From positions 15,113,501 to 15,177,500 of the forward strand of contig NC_088323.1 in assembly GCF_910592395.1 (NCBI RefSeq): a stretch of 64,000 bases of DNA, written 5' to 3'. Below, piece by piece: positions 52,665-63,360 of the stretch. A program made the position numbers and the translations under genes. The notes beneath the pieces are model-generated. The model worked only from the letters and a program-made list of their open reading frames with translations. It did not search any database and was not told where the DNA came from. This DNA comes from Lineus longissimus (taxonomy: Eukaryota; Nemertea; Pilidiophora; Heteronemertea; Lineidae). Positions within the stretch are counted from its first letter, which is position 1; every line of letters starts with the position of its first letter.

Positions 52665-55600
52665 ATTATCTTTCCTCACGAGGTGGCCACCTTCCACTGG
52701 GAGTCCAGTAGAACTTACCCATATAAGGGCGTTATTTTACAGTTCTCCGAGTCACAAGTCCAATGGCAAAAACTGAACCAACCTCAGGCAATAACATTGC
52801 AAATGCGCTCAGAACACCAATTAATGACAATAACTAGACATAATTTCTATCAAAAAACAACATTTTTGAAACCACTGCACATATTGTGACAAGCTCAAGG
52901 AAAATTTGCAATCTCAGCCAAAAAATTTATTTGTTTAAAACGACTAGTTACAAATTTCCAATTTGGTGACAAAATTTACCGTTATTTGAAACTGTCAGCA
53001 GCCCTATTAAACCGGCCCAAAAAAATGACCAGATATACACTGGTTACAGCGGTACCAGTCTAGTTCCATTGCCCAATACCAGGTCGCAGCACTCATCTGG
53101 TTTTCAGCAAGTTTAGAGTGAGTAGAGTGGTGACACCTACTGTTGGCCAAGGGAACCAAGCTGAGTATAGACACTCGGACATCACATCGAACCTACAGCG
53201 TTTCTCAAAAGTGAGGTCTCAACAAGATATGGCGATTTGATTCATTTACACTATTTACAAACCCTCCACTAATTTCACTTCCATAATTAAACTGTTTATT
53301 TACACAATACCATTCTACACCGAACCTCGTTAAAAATTTACTGCATTCTTTCAAGTAAACCTTATGTTATCTAAAAGGACCATAATATTATTTTATAACA
53401 AAAAAGACACTAATAGGCCTATCTTTAAGCGCAATGCAGAAAAGCAATTTTTATCCTCTTGAAAAATCGCCCATCAAAGCAATCTGCGGGTTTGAGATTT
53501 ATCGCAATGGTGCGGAGGTGTGATTTTTGTCGCAGGCACCAACAATGACCCCTGCAGACAAGCGATGTCTGTCACATGCAATAAATATCGCATGTCGCGT
53601 GATGAAAATCGTTTGTCTGCGTTGAACATTACCATGAACGTCACTTTTCATTTTTTAGATTACAGATCAACCCCCCTCTATTATTCCTTCAGAGAACAAA
53701 CTGTCATGAATTGCTCAACAGAAACACCACACACATCACGACAGCCTAAAATTAACCCTTCAAGGACTGAAAATTTCAGAAAAGATTGCGTCTGGAGATA
53801 TCAATAAATGCAGGCCACCCAATCATATCATCTCAGATGGACCGTGCATTTCTTAATTTGGGCTTATTTGACTGTGATTCCATTGCGTTTGCCCCAAATC
53901 TTAGTCTGGCCAAAAAAATCCATCTTTTTTTGGCATAATTATGTGACTAGCTTGCTTCGTGATGTCATTTAAAGTGTTCAGGGGCAGGTTTAACCAATCA
54001 ACCCCCAGAAAATTACTGATGGTCAAAAACGAAAATTTAGTAATTATTGCCCCCCCCCTCCATTTCGGCACTCACCTACACTGTTAAACATGTGTATTTT
54101 ATGTTATAGACAGGCCTAAATGGCAATTTTAAGTGCCAGGTTTATAATTTTGGACAATTTCTGTGACATCACCTAAACTAGGCAACAGGGGCCATCAGTC
54201 CAGTAAAAGATCAAAGCAGCCAACCTCTACTACAATTACTGAAGAAATTACTGGTCTTGGAAGCCACAAAGTTATTCTCACAACACAACGAGAATATGGT
54301 GATAAAAGACCATTCTGTAGGCTTTTACAATAACTGGGCAATAAAATTGATATGTTCGACTTGGCTAATAAGCAACAACGATGACAAATTATTTAAAAAT
54401 GATATGCTGAATTTCACTAAAAAGTGACAAGAAACATTCTCGTTATCACAAGAATCAAAATCTGATCGCTGGATGGATGAATCAACTACATGGGGTGTTC
54501 CAAAATAAAGGAATAAATGTAATCGAGATACGGTAGTAGGGATATGAATGTAAACAAAACCGATTACAGCTCACCCACTTGTAATGGCTATCTGTTGTTT
54601 CTGCTTCAGGAACTGTGGGTAAATTTTACGCGATGAATTTTCCAACTTGACGAAATTTACGAAACTACATGACCAAGAATATGCAAGAAGAACCAGCTCA
54701 TCGGGAGTTTTCCATTGAATGATCAACTCAATATGTCTTTTGATACCTGAGATAAATCAGAACAACTTGTGGGTGTGGGTAAAGATGTGGTCCATGTTTG
54801 TATTTAGAGATTGTATAGTTTTTGACAAAAAAAACAACTTTTTGAGGTTATTTTTCATGTCCTATGACCCACAAGGTGCTTTAGAACTGATTCTAGGTAA
54901 AAATGTAATTAATAAGTTATACAAGTTCATGTCGGGGGTCTAATGGCGCATAAATTTTGACAAACACGACACTCCGAGGTCTTCCATGCCAAACACTTTC
55001 ACAATGGAACCGATACAACAAATCCTTTATTCTGGAACACCCTGTAGAGATTAAAATGGACATTTTTGGGCGGATCAAGACAGAATAATAATAGGCAGGA
55101 TTTAAATATCGGACCGAATACATATACTTGACAGGACTCGTATATACCTATATCTTGAGTTTCTATACCCTTGATTCCAGTGGGGGGGTCAGTAACCCAC
55201 AGATGGGGGTCAGTAACCCCCCCCCCCCCCCCCGATAAACAAACAATATTTTACCAAAGACTGTTTTAAGTCGGGGCGCAAGCTTTGTAATCACAGCTAC
55301 AGTTTTAATACTCTTTAATATATTAATGGACCATATTATGTCGAGAAACTTTTGGCTGCAAATTCCCCATTTTCGAGATTGGCATACCATGGTGACGAAA
55401 CCAAAGTAGTTCTATTCTGGTAGACTAGGAGTGGAGAAAATCTGGTTTATAGTGACCTTGACCCCGGTTTATTACGTAATCATCGATCATGGAGGGTTTA
55501 AAGGAGGAGTTGGATGATAATGACGGGCTAGCACTCTATCAATTAAAGGGATCATGGATCACAAAAAGAAACAGGCTCATCTTTTAACATTTTGAGTGCA

Positions 55601-55766
55601 TTTCCTGTTTATGCGTAGTGTCCTTTTACAAAAACAAAAATCCCTCTCCTCCTTTAAATATTGATTTCAAACTGAGTCACCAGGGGGCAGAGCAAGTTGT
55701 CTGTAAATCTCACAATACGCTGGTGTTTTATTATTTACATGGCAAAATTATTGGCAAGTAGGGAAT
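52665..55766. other. about 3 kb with no recognised gene
   Basis: AT-rich; a 95-codon frame at 53520-53807 has no recognisable domain. C-run of about 17 at 55218-55233 flanked by a direct repeat GGGGGTCAGTAACCC. Confidence 0.5.
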
Positions 55767-56052
55767 GTAACCATGGCGACAGCAGCTGAAACAATGTCAG
55801 TTTCATTTTGAGTCGTAACAGAAATCCATGTGCATCACATGTATGAACAGTGTCGTACACAGATGACAGTGCTACGATGGATCTTGTTGACTTGGATCCA
55901 AGATAACTGGAAAGGCCCAAACAATATAACAACGGTCTAATAGCAATATTTTTGTTCCCAATATAGTTCTCCAGATGCCTAGCAACAATATCCATGATGA
56001 TAACATGGTTTGCATGGCGACACGTAGCAACAAACACGGTTTCCATAGCAAC
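55767..56052. promoter_or_regulatory. three X-box (RFX-type) motifs
   Basis: GTAACCATGGCGAC (55767-55780), GTTTGCATGGCGAC (56008-56021) and GTTTCCATAGCAAC (56039-56052) fit the X-box form GTNRCC-N-RGYAAC with 0-2 mismatches each. Confidence 0.5.
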
Positions 56053-56147
56053 ACATAGCAACCAAGAATCTCCTCAGCAACGGCCTCAAAGATGGGGAAA
56101 CGGCATCCATTTATTCCCTCACGTTTATAATCAGACTCACACACGTC
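55872..56147 (-). CDS. candidate terminal exon, possibly same gene
   Basis: After acceptor TTTGTTTGTAG the frame reads DVCESDYKREGINGCRFPIF, EAVAEEILG, then a Leu-rich stretch (CYVLLWKPCLLL and so on) to TAG at 55872. The first ~29 codons look coding. The hydrophobic part overlaps X-box-like motifs and may be a chance frame or a membrane tail. Confidence 0.35.
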   Translation of the reverse strand, partial: DVCESDYKREGINGCRFPIFEAVAEEILGCYVLLWKPCLLLRVAMQTMLSSWILLLGIWRTILGTKILLLDRCYIVWAFPVILDPSQQDPS

Positions 56148-56361
56148 CTACAAACAAAGATTGATTCGTATCTCTGTTGAAATAGACTCATAACTCAGTT
56201 GTCAGTGTAATTTTACGCTCAATTTTCTTGTCCGAGGTATTTGTGACGTGCCATGGCGAGAGATCTGAGCCTTTCTCAGAATAAGCGCGAGCATTTATCG
56301 GTTTTTTGGCACTTTTCCCACCAGGTAAGCTCTGTGTTTTCATATTGCTGGTTGACTGTAC

Positions 56362-56400
56362 CTTCCGTGTCACAGCCTTATTCCCGGCGAACGACGTCTC
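56362..56400 (-). CDS. candidate 39-nt microexon, possibly same gene
   Basis: The acceptor TGTATTTCAG is followed by 13 codons ETSFAGNKAVTRK, then donor GTACAG. It is phase 0 at both ends, consistent with neighbouring candidates. Splice sites and phase are the only evidence. Confidence 0.35.
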
Positions 56401-56520
56401 CTGAAATACAGAAACAATCAAAATTACGTTTGGAATCTAATGAATATTGCAGGACTTACGCAACTGAAATGTATTTCCAATCCAGGCAAAGCATTCAGAA
56501 TGAGAGTAAACACTGCGAAA

Positions 56521-56703
56521 TACAGTAGAACCTCTCTGTTAAGGACACCCTTGGGACTCACCAGTGCTGTCCTTGATAGAGAGGTGTCCTGATTAGAGAG
56601 GTCAAATTGAATGGAAACAACCAATGTGGGACCAAAACTAGTGTCCTTAACAGAGAGGGTGTCCTCAATAGAGAGGTGTCCGCTAAGAGAGGTTCTACTG
56701 TAT
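56521..56703 (-). mobile_element. MITE-A full copy
   Basis: TACAGTAGAACCTCTCTG to GAGAGGTTCTACTGTA, flanked by TA. Confidence 0.9.
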
Positions 56704-57286
56704 ATCATTCAAAAAGAAGCTGAAATTAAACAGAAATTTATGCAAATTATTTAATGAATATAAAAAAAGAATATTGAAATCTGCACCAACACCAAATTGT
56801 ATCAACTTACTTTAATAACAAAATTCTTATTATTAAGAGGTTTTTTTCTGAAAATGACATCATGGTCTTTATCAATTCTTGATGACATACTTTCCTGCCA
56901 TAGATGGTCTTGGAATAACAAATGTAGACCATTGCCACAGTTGATGCATGAAATCTTCAATAAATTTGTAGAAGCCAAGATTTCTGTACAATGAAACAAC
57001 TTAAATATTTTCCATGCCATTTCCAGAATTTACAATTGTACAATTTATGTTAATTTCTCAAGCAGAAGAAATAAATACACAACAAACCCAAAGTACACCC
57101 CCAAAGTCTGAATGGACTGTCCTAACGTTGAGGAGTTGTCTTGGAAACAGGACTGTTCCATTGACTGTGAGGGGTGACCAACTTGTAAACCTGAACCACA
57201 TCTGCACAGCAAACATGCACTGACCCTAGTTTTCCTTGGTGATAAATTATGGTTTATGGAAGAATGTATTTTTGGGAAAATATACA
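56704..57286. other. no gene seen
   Basis: Unique DNA between MITE-A and the 21-bp array; opposing frames of 65-80 codons without domain. Confidence 0.5.
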
Positions 57287-57786
57287 CCTATGATGGAAAT
57301 TCTCAATAATATGATGGAAATTCTCAATAATATGATGGAATTTCTCAATGATATGATGGAAATTCTCAATAATATGATGGAAATTCTCAATAATATGATG
57401 GAAATTCTCAATGATATGATTGAAATTCTCAATAATATGATGGAAATTCTCAATGATATGATGGAAATTCTCAATAATATGTTGGAAATTCTCAATAATA
57501 TGATTGAAATTCTCAATAATATGATGGAAATTCTCAATAATATGATGGAAATTCTCAATAATATGATGGAAATTCTCAATAATATGATGGAAATTCTCAA
57601 TAATATGATGGAAATTCTCAATAATATGATTGAAATTCTCAATAATATGATGGAAATTCTCAATAATATGATGGAAATTCTCAATGATATGATGGAAATT
57701 CTCAATAATATGATGGAATTTCTCAATAATATGATGGAAATTCTCAATAATATGATGGAAATTCTCAATAATATGATAGAAATTTA
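57287..57786. repeat. 21-bp minisatellite (~23 units), open in both strands
   Basis: Unit ATGATGGAAATTCTCAATAA(T). Being 21 bp it keeps one frame: MMEILNN heptads on plus (183 codons from 57236) and LLRISII on minus. The frame drops straight from non-repetitive flank into repeat, so I treat it as non-coding. Confidence 0.92.
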
Positions 57787-58027
57787 ATACGATGGGAATT
57801 CTCCATCACTTAATCTATAATGAATATCCTGATGATTCCATAGCAGACACTCTTGCTACATAAATGTTTTTTCGTCATTTCAAATAACGGCGTCTCTTTT
57901 GGCGACGAGGATTTTGAAAACCAGGGTGAGTGCCAAGCAATAAAGAAATGTAGGTCAAACAACATTTTTCAAAACCGGAAAACCTCAAATAGCGATAACA
58001 AAGTATTTTACACTCGAATGCAATTAC

Positions 58028-58099
58028 TTTAGTTTCTGAATCATCATCATCGATATTTGTTTCAATGTCACTATCGACTTCAACTCTTTCATCCGGCTC
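58028..58099 (-). CDS. candidate 72-nt acidic exon, possibly same gene
   Basis: The acceptor TTATTTTCAG is followed by 24 codons EPDERVEVDSDIETNIDDDD, SETK, then donor GTAATT. It is phase 0 at both ends, as required after the exon ending at 61164. Strong acceptor, coding-like composition; no homologue recognised. Confidence 0.45.
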
Positions 58100-58371
58100 C
58101 TGAAAATAATATCATGATGCAACGGTTGGGGAAGAAATGAAATATGGTAGCGAATGAAATCAATATACTGGTTACGGGCCACACGGATTTGCTAGAATGT
58201 TCTACCAAAATATGTTGAAAGGGCCAAAGGCATCCATTTTAGTTGCTTTTGCCACTCAATTTCACCAGCCACCAAGGATTCAGGAATTTGAATCACCAGC
58301 ACGATCGTAAGAGATGAAACCCAAATGAACCCATCTAGCGCACATCAGGCTTGCAACTCGTCTTCGGCGTA

Positions 58372-58990
58372 CATCCGGTCTACCATTGGCCAAGTATGCA
58401 TACATATGGTCTACCGTTTGCAAGATATGCATACATCCGGTCTACCGTTTCCAAGATATGCATACATCCGGTCTACCATTTGCCAGATATGCATACATCC
58501 GGTCTACCATTTGCCAGATATGCATACATCCGGTCTACCATTTGCCAGATATGCATACATCCAGTCTACCATTGGCAAAGTATGCATACATCCGGTCTAC
58601 CATTTGCCAGATATGCATACATCCGGTCTACCATTTGCAAGATATGCGTACATCCGGTCTACCATTTGCCAGATATGCATACATCCGGTCTACCATTTGC
58701 CAGATATGCATACATCCGGTCTACCATTGGCAAAGTATGCATACATATGGTCTACCATTTGCCAGATATGCATACATCCGGTCTACCATTTGCAAGATAT
58801 GCGTACATCCGGTCTACCATTTGCCAGATATGCATACACCGGGTCTACCATTGGCAGGGTATGCATACCTCTAGTCTACCATTGGCAAGATATGCACACA
58901 CCGGGTCTACCATTGGCAAGGTATGCATGCCTCTAGTCTACCATTGGCAAGATATGCAAACATCCAGTCTACCATTTCCAAATTTGCCAC
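58372..58990. repeat. 31-bp minisatellite (~20 units)
   Basis: Unit TCTACCATTTGCCAGATATG followed by CATACATCCGG. Three units equal 93 bp, so all plus frames stay open up to 219 codons. Each unit holds ATGCAT. Confidence 0.93.
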
Positions 58991-59436
58991 TTTGGGATTT
59001 TTCTATTTAGGGGTGATGAATGTTGGGAGAATTCAAATTCAGTGGCTCAGAAAGCATGGGGAAGACAAGCAGGACTGTGAAGCTGCAGGGGCAGAGGTCC
59101 TGAAGTCGGCCCATAGGCGGGCTGAGACCAAAAGCACTTTTCTCTTTCTCTTTTGGGAAATTTAGACTTCCCAAAAGAGAGGAGACTCATCTGAACTCAG
59201 AACTTCGGGAAGGCTGTGACAAAGAAAATGGGTACGACTGAGCTGACGAATAAAACCTTGAATAATTTTGGTTGAACGAAACGGAAGGAATAAAGAATTA
59301 ACCATGAGTAGGGTGTCGGGATAAATCCAAGACACTCTGGGCAACGTGTCAGCCATAATCACAAATATGACAAATCATGAGATACTTAATCATGAGTCAT
59401 TTTAAAGACTGAAACTGTTCTTTGACTAAAATGCAA

Positions 59437-59630
59437 CTACAGTAGAACCTCTCTATTAAGGACACCCTCGGGACTGATAAGCACCATACTGTCCTTAATA
59501 GGTGGCTGTCCTGATTTGAGAGGTCATATTGAATGGGGAAAAAAAATCAATTTTGGACCAAAATTAGTGTCCTTTATAGAGAGGTTGTCCTTAATAGAGA
59601 GGTGTCCGCTAAGGGAGGTTCCACTGTATT
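59437..59630 (-). mobile_element. MITE-A full copy
   Basis: CTACAGTAGAACCTCTC to GGGAGGTTCCACTGTA. Confidence 0.9.
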
Positions 59631-59879
59631 TCAAGTCATGCTGTAAATAACGCATCATGCTAATCTGTTAATTATAACTGGAAGTGATGCATTTTGTCCT
59701 TCAAGTTCATTTCACAACGCCAATTTATCAGTTTCCTGTAAAGTTTCCAAGGAATAGTGATAACAAAAGTAAAAAAGTAAAGTTTGTTTATTATAGTGTC
59801 ACCCCTAATGAGGGCCAGCCAGCTTTTTGGCTTATGAGACACTCTTCACTTCCAAACTCCTATCTCTAATGCCAGGCGC

Positions 59880-60027
59880 CTGGCGAGAAGGCAGTTTGTA
59901 CCCTATATTTAACCAGCTGGCGGCTAACCAACCGGCCGCATCGGAAAGAGGTTACCAGCGGGCCTCGAACCTTCGACCTTCCGTTCACGAGGCGGGCGCC
60001 TTAACCACTAGGCCATCGAGATCGGTC
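59880..60027 (-). mobile_element. tRNA-derived SINE
   Basis: The minus strand reads GATGGCCTAGTGGTTAAGGC, then GGTTCGAGGCCC. No acceptor-stem pairing, so not a tRNA gene. Confidence 0.8.
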
Positions 60028-60780
60028 ATAACAATTCTCACAAATGTTAGCTTTTCTGGACAAGGTATGAATGAGTCTGTAGACTAGGTTATGTTTGCGA
60101 CTGTCTGATTTTCAAAATTTACACGATTTGGGAGGCAAATGCAAACATTCAACTCGCGAAAATTTCAACTCTATGCACTGACCATTAAATTTCAGCACCA
60201 AACGTGAATTTTATCTACAAGGAAATTTGTGAATATTTGGCTTGGCGAACATTACCCAGGGATTACAGTATGCCATCTCTATAACTGTGGTTTTGACTGA
60301 AATGAACTTGAGAACTGGGAACTGTTAGAATGATTACTTGAACATGCAATTATCGAAAGGGTGGTCCATCAAACGTCATCAGCACCGACTGAAATCCACG
60401 ACAGTACTCTTTCAGTATAGCTAACATCAAGAAGAGTTCAGATGCACAGATGACACTATGAGTTAATGCTATTAGTCGTTACTCTAATGGTTTTTGCATC
60501 AAAAGTGCTTTTTGCTTGAGTTTCAATAGGATTTTGCCAATTTAGAATAAAAAGCTCTGGTATTCAGATCCGTTAGCTTCATTTTACCACAGGTATCTCA
60601 AATCTTTTCAGGGTGGTCTTTTTTTATGCATAGGAACATTTCATACGGAGTACCGGCTTCTGGCTAAGTGAACTGTTCATCATTGAATTAGCAGTGAAAC
60701 TTAACATCAAGTTTTTGAAATCCAATATAAACACACTGAGAGTGCAAATGTCATGAGAAAATGATTCACTGCTGAATTTT
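60028..60780. other. no gene seen
   Basis: AT-rich; would be 3'UTR or intron of the minus-strand SxIP/NPF gene. Confidence 0.5.
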
Positions 60781-60990
60781 TTAATTCGTCTCTTCCTCGA
60801 TGAGCGCCTTTTCCAGTGAAGTTGCAGAACTTTGCCGGGTTATGGGGTCAGCTTCTGTTGATTTCGACTTGGTCACGACTGGCGTGGTTTCGGAACCATC
60901 AGAGGCCGACCTCATAAGTGGCCATTTTCTTCCCAATAACAGAGCTCCACCTCTAGAGTTACTGGTCAGGACCAAAGCGAGTTGGACGCG
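60781..60990 (-). CDS. alternative candidate C-terminal exon of the SxIP/NPF gene
   Basis: An open frame ends LEKALIEEETN-stop at 60781. It reads RSASDGSETTPVVTKSKSTE in the middle, similar in style to the big exon 170 bp away. The good acceptor GGTCCTGACCAG gives a phase that does not fit the donor at 61164, so an alternative donor or another exon would be needed. Confidence 0.35.
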   Translation of the reverse strand, partial: RVQLALVLTSNSRGGALLLGRKWPLMRSASDGSETTPVVTKSKSTEADPITRQSSATSLEKALIEEETN

Positions 60991-61163
60991 AAGTAATCAT
61001 GCATAATTCTAAAACAGGATTTGGAATAAACGCCAGGCGAGTTTCAAGAAGGGGGTCGAAAGAGTACTATCTGTATTCAAGAGAAAATGCTGATCGCTTG
61101 AGACAACTTGAAACAAGATGCTCTGTTAGTTCAAACATAACAAGACATATTCAAATGACTTAC

Positions 61164-62198
61164 GATAACCACTGGCTCGACCTTCAGGCAGCCGCTAGCC
61201 GTCTGACAAAAGCTCTTCGACCTCTGACCCAGCTGAGGAATAGCACTAGGACCTTTGACCCCTGTGACTGCAGGGAGTTTGGATTTTTGGCGCGTTTGTG
61301 GACTGTATGTCAGGGGGTGAGGTTGCGGTACCTGGGAGGAGGTGTGAGGTGATGCGGCACTCGGAGGTGTGCGGAGCCCCGTCTTCTGCCCAGCGGCCGG
61401 AATCTTCGTTCCTCTCCTAGTCGGAGAAGCAGAAGGGGACGAGGAACGGGTCCTGACGGAGGGAATCTTTGAACCCGGTCCAGACGGTATCTTTGACATC
61501 TGCTTCTCATTTTGGCCAGGAAATTTGGCAATTTTAGTATTGGCTAACGACGTGTGTGAGTTGTCGTTGTTCAGGAATGGATTCTTGGAAGATTCGTAAG
61601 CCTCATCCGACGATTCCTCCGCACGTTTTTGCCGAGTCGTTTGCTCCCCGAGTCCCTCATGGAATGGGTTTGTCGATTTCATATTCTGATTTGTGTCGGT
61701 ACCCGCACCGAATGATATCAGGGCTTCCGTCAAGGAGTCCAAGTCGTTAGAGATACCACCCAAGCCCGAGGAACTGGATGACATCGTACGCTGCTGCCCG
61801 GAACGTGCTTCTTGCTCGAAACTGTTATTCATACTCGTCGACTGCAGGTCGAGATCTGAGGTCTCCGATTGGTGGCTGTGTTGCGATGACGCAGATCCAT
61901 GCCGCGAACGGGACGCAACTAGCGGTGGGATTTTCGTACCGGGCCTTGGGACAGCTGATTTAGGGGAGGAAGGAACCTGTCGCGGGAAGCTGAATTTGGG
62001 TGATGGACCGACGTGTGGTGATGCTGATGGCGATTTGCGCGATGAGTTGCCCTTTGGGAGAGGGGAGCTTGTAGCGGTCGGTGGGGATGTTGGGGTCGAT
62101 GGAAGGAGGAGTGCGTTCTCACTGGAGTCAGAGGCGGTGCGGTCTGCCCGAGGTTTGGTGGATTTTATCTGACTTGGCTTAGGCTTGTATGAAATGAC
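61164..62198 (-). CDS. large exon of an SxIP/NPF-motif disordered protein, unidentified
   Basis: One open exon of 345 codons, phase 0 at both ends. The acceptor is CCTCTCATTAG and the donor GTAAGT after ATC. The protein starts VISYKPKPSQIKSTKPRADR and is rich in Ser, Pro, Thr and Lys. It has five Sx(I/L)P-type motifs (GTKIPP, MSKIPS, GSKIPS, GTKIPA, KSKLPA) with basic and Ser/Pro surroundings, the signature of EB1-binding microtubule plus-end proteins. It also has two NPF motifs (STNPFHE near residue 177, SKNPFLN about 30 residues on), which bind EH-domain endocytic proteins. Motifs are seen; a role linking microtubule tips and membrane traffic is inferred. I do not recognise the family. Upstream exons probably run past the window end. 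Confidence 0.8.
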
Positions 62199-63060
62199 CT
62201 AATGAGAGGAAGAATATGATGTGGTAGTAATATGATGTGACAGTACTTTCTTAAAATCATTGCCATTTTTTTCAATGTTTTGATCTGCAAACTGCAAGGC
62301 TCAAATGAAGTGATCAAGCTCATTAATTCACCACTGTTCTGTTATTAAATTAAGGGTTTTTATGTGACAGTTACCTCAAATTTAAAACCTGGTTGAGAAG
62401 TACTTATTTTGGTGATCTCATAGTCACAACAAATCATGTTTCATCAATTTTTTTTGTAAAAGTGCACCGCTTTTGTACCAATAAATTTCGAAATAGTCAA
62501 GCGCATCTTTTGAGCCTTGCGAGTGGATTCGATTAGGGGCCATCCATTTAGTTTTTACACACTGAAGGAGGGAGAGGGGTCGAGGAATTTGGGGGAAAAT
62601 GTGTAAACCTGTACATCTGCCTTTTACATTCTGTCCAAAAAGTTTGCATACAGGGGGGTCTCAAAACCCCCATTTGATGCGTACATACTTTATGGACGGC
62701 CCCTTAGTGACTACCTCATTACCAAACCAGTTGTCAATTTACTGGGAAAACTGAAAGATGATATGTGTTAGAACTGATATTACAAGTTTTTCACATTGAA
62801 ATACCAATCAATGTTACACCCTGTATAGAAATGAGAGTAGAACCTGCCGATACATGGCAGAGTATAATAGACTTCTAGATGAAACCTCGCGCCTCAAATG
62901 GCTATTAAATGCAAATACAGATAGATTATTATCGTTGATGATTGGATATTAAAATGATAGATGGCGCCACAATCAAAATGTGCAACCCGGATGATTGACA
63001 CAGACAGTGGCCCCATCTGAAATAACCTGGCGCCTGATGTATTCTCAACAGAATTTTCTG
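62199..63060. other. intron or intergenic DNA, no exon seen
   Basis: Lies upstream of the large SxIP/NPF exon. 62520-62705 has the GGGGCCATCCATTTA / TACTTTATGGACGGCCCC pattern, an imperfect inverted repeat of about 185 bp. Confidence 0.5.
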
Positions 63061-63089
63061 TGGGGGGGGGGGGGGAGTTGGTGGAAAAT

Positions 63090-63360
63090 ACTAATATATT
63101 TTGGTGGAAAATACAGATTTTTTGGTAGAAAATACTGAAAATTTTGTGGAAAATACTGTTTTTTCAGTGGAAATTACTGATTATTTGGTGGAAATTACTG
63201 ATTATTTGGTGGAAAATACTGATTTTTTGGTGTAAAATACAGTTTTTTCACTTGAAAATGCAGATTTTTTTGTGGAAAATACTGATTTTTGGTTGAAAAT
63301 ACTAATTTTCCAGTGGAATATACAGATTTCTGGCGGAAAATACTGATTTTTCATTGATAA
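63090..63360. repeat. degenerate ~20-bp repeat (GGTGGAAAATACTGATTTTT)
   Basis: About 12 imperfect units after a G-run at 63061-63074; several single-base variants per unit. Confidence 0.8.

Noticed and set aside
58325-59010. A 219-codon protein in the 31-bp array
   Set aside because: Three overlapping frames are equally open; this is a minisatellite.
59935-60025. tRNA gene on the minus strand
   Set aside because: tRNA-like boxes only; stems do not pair. Read as a SINE.
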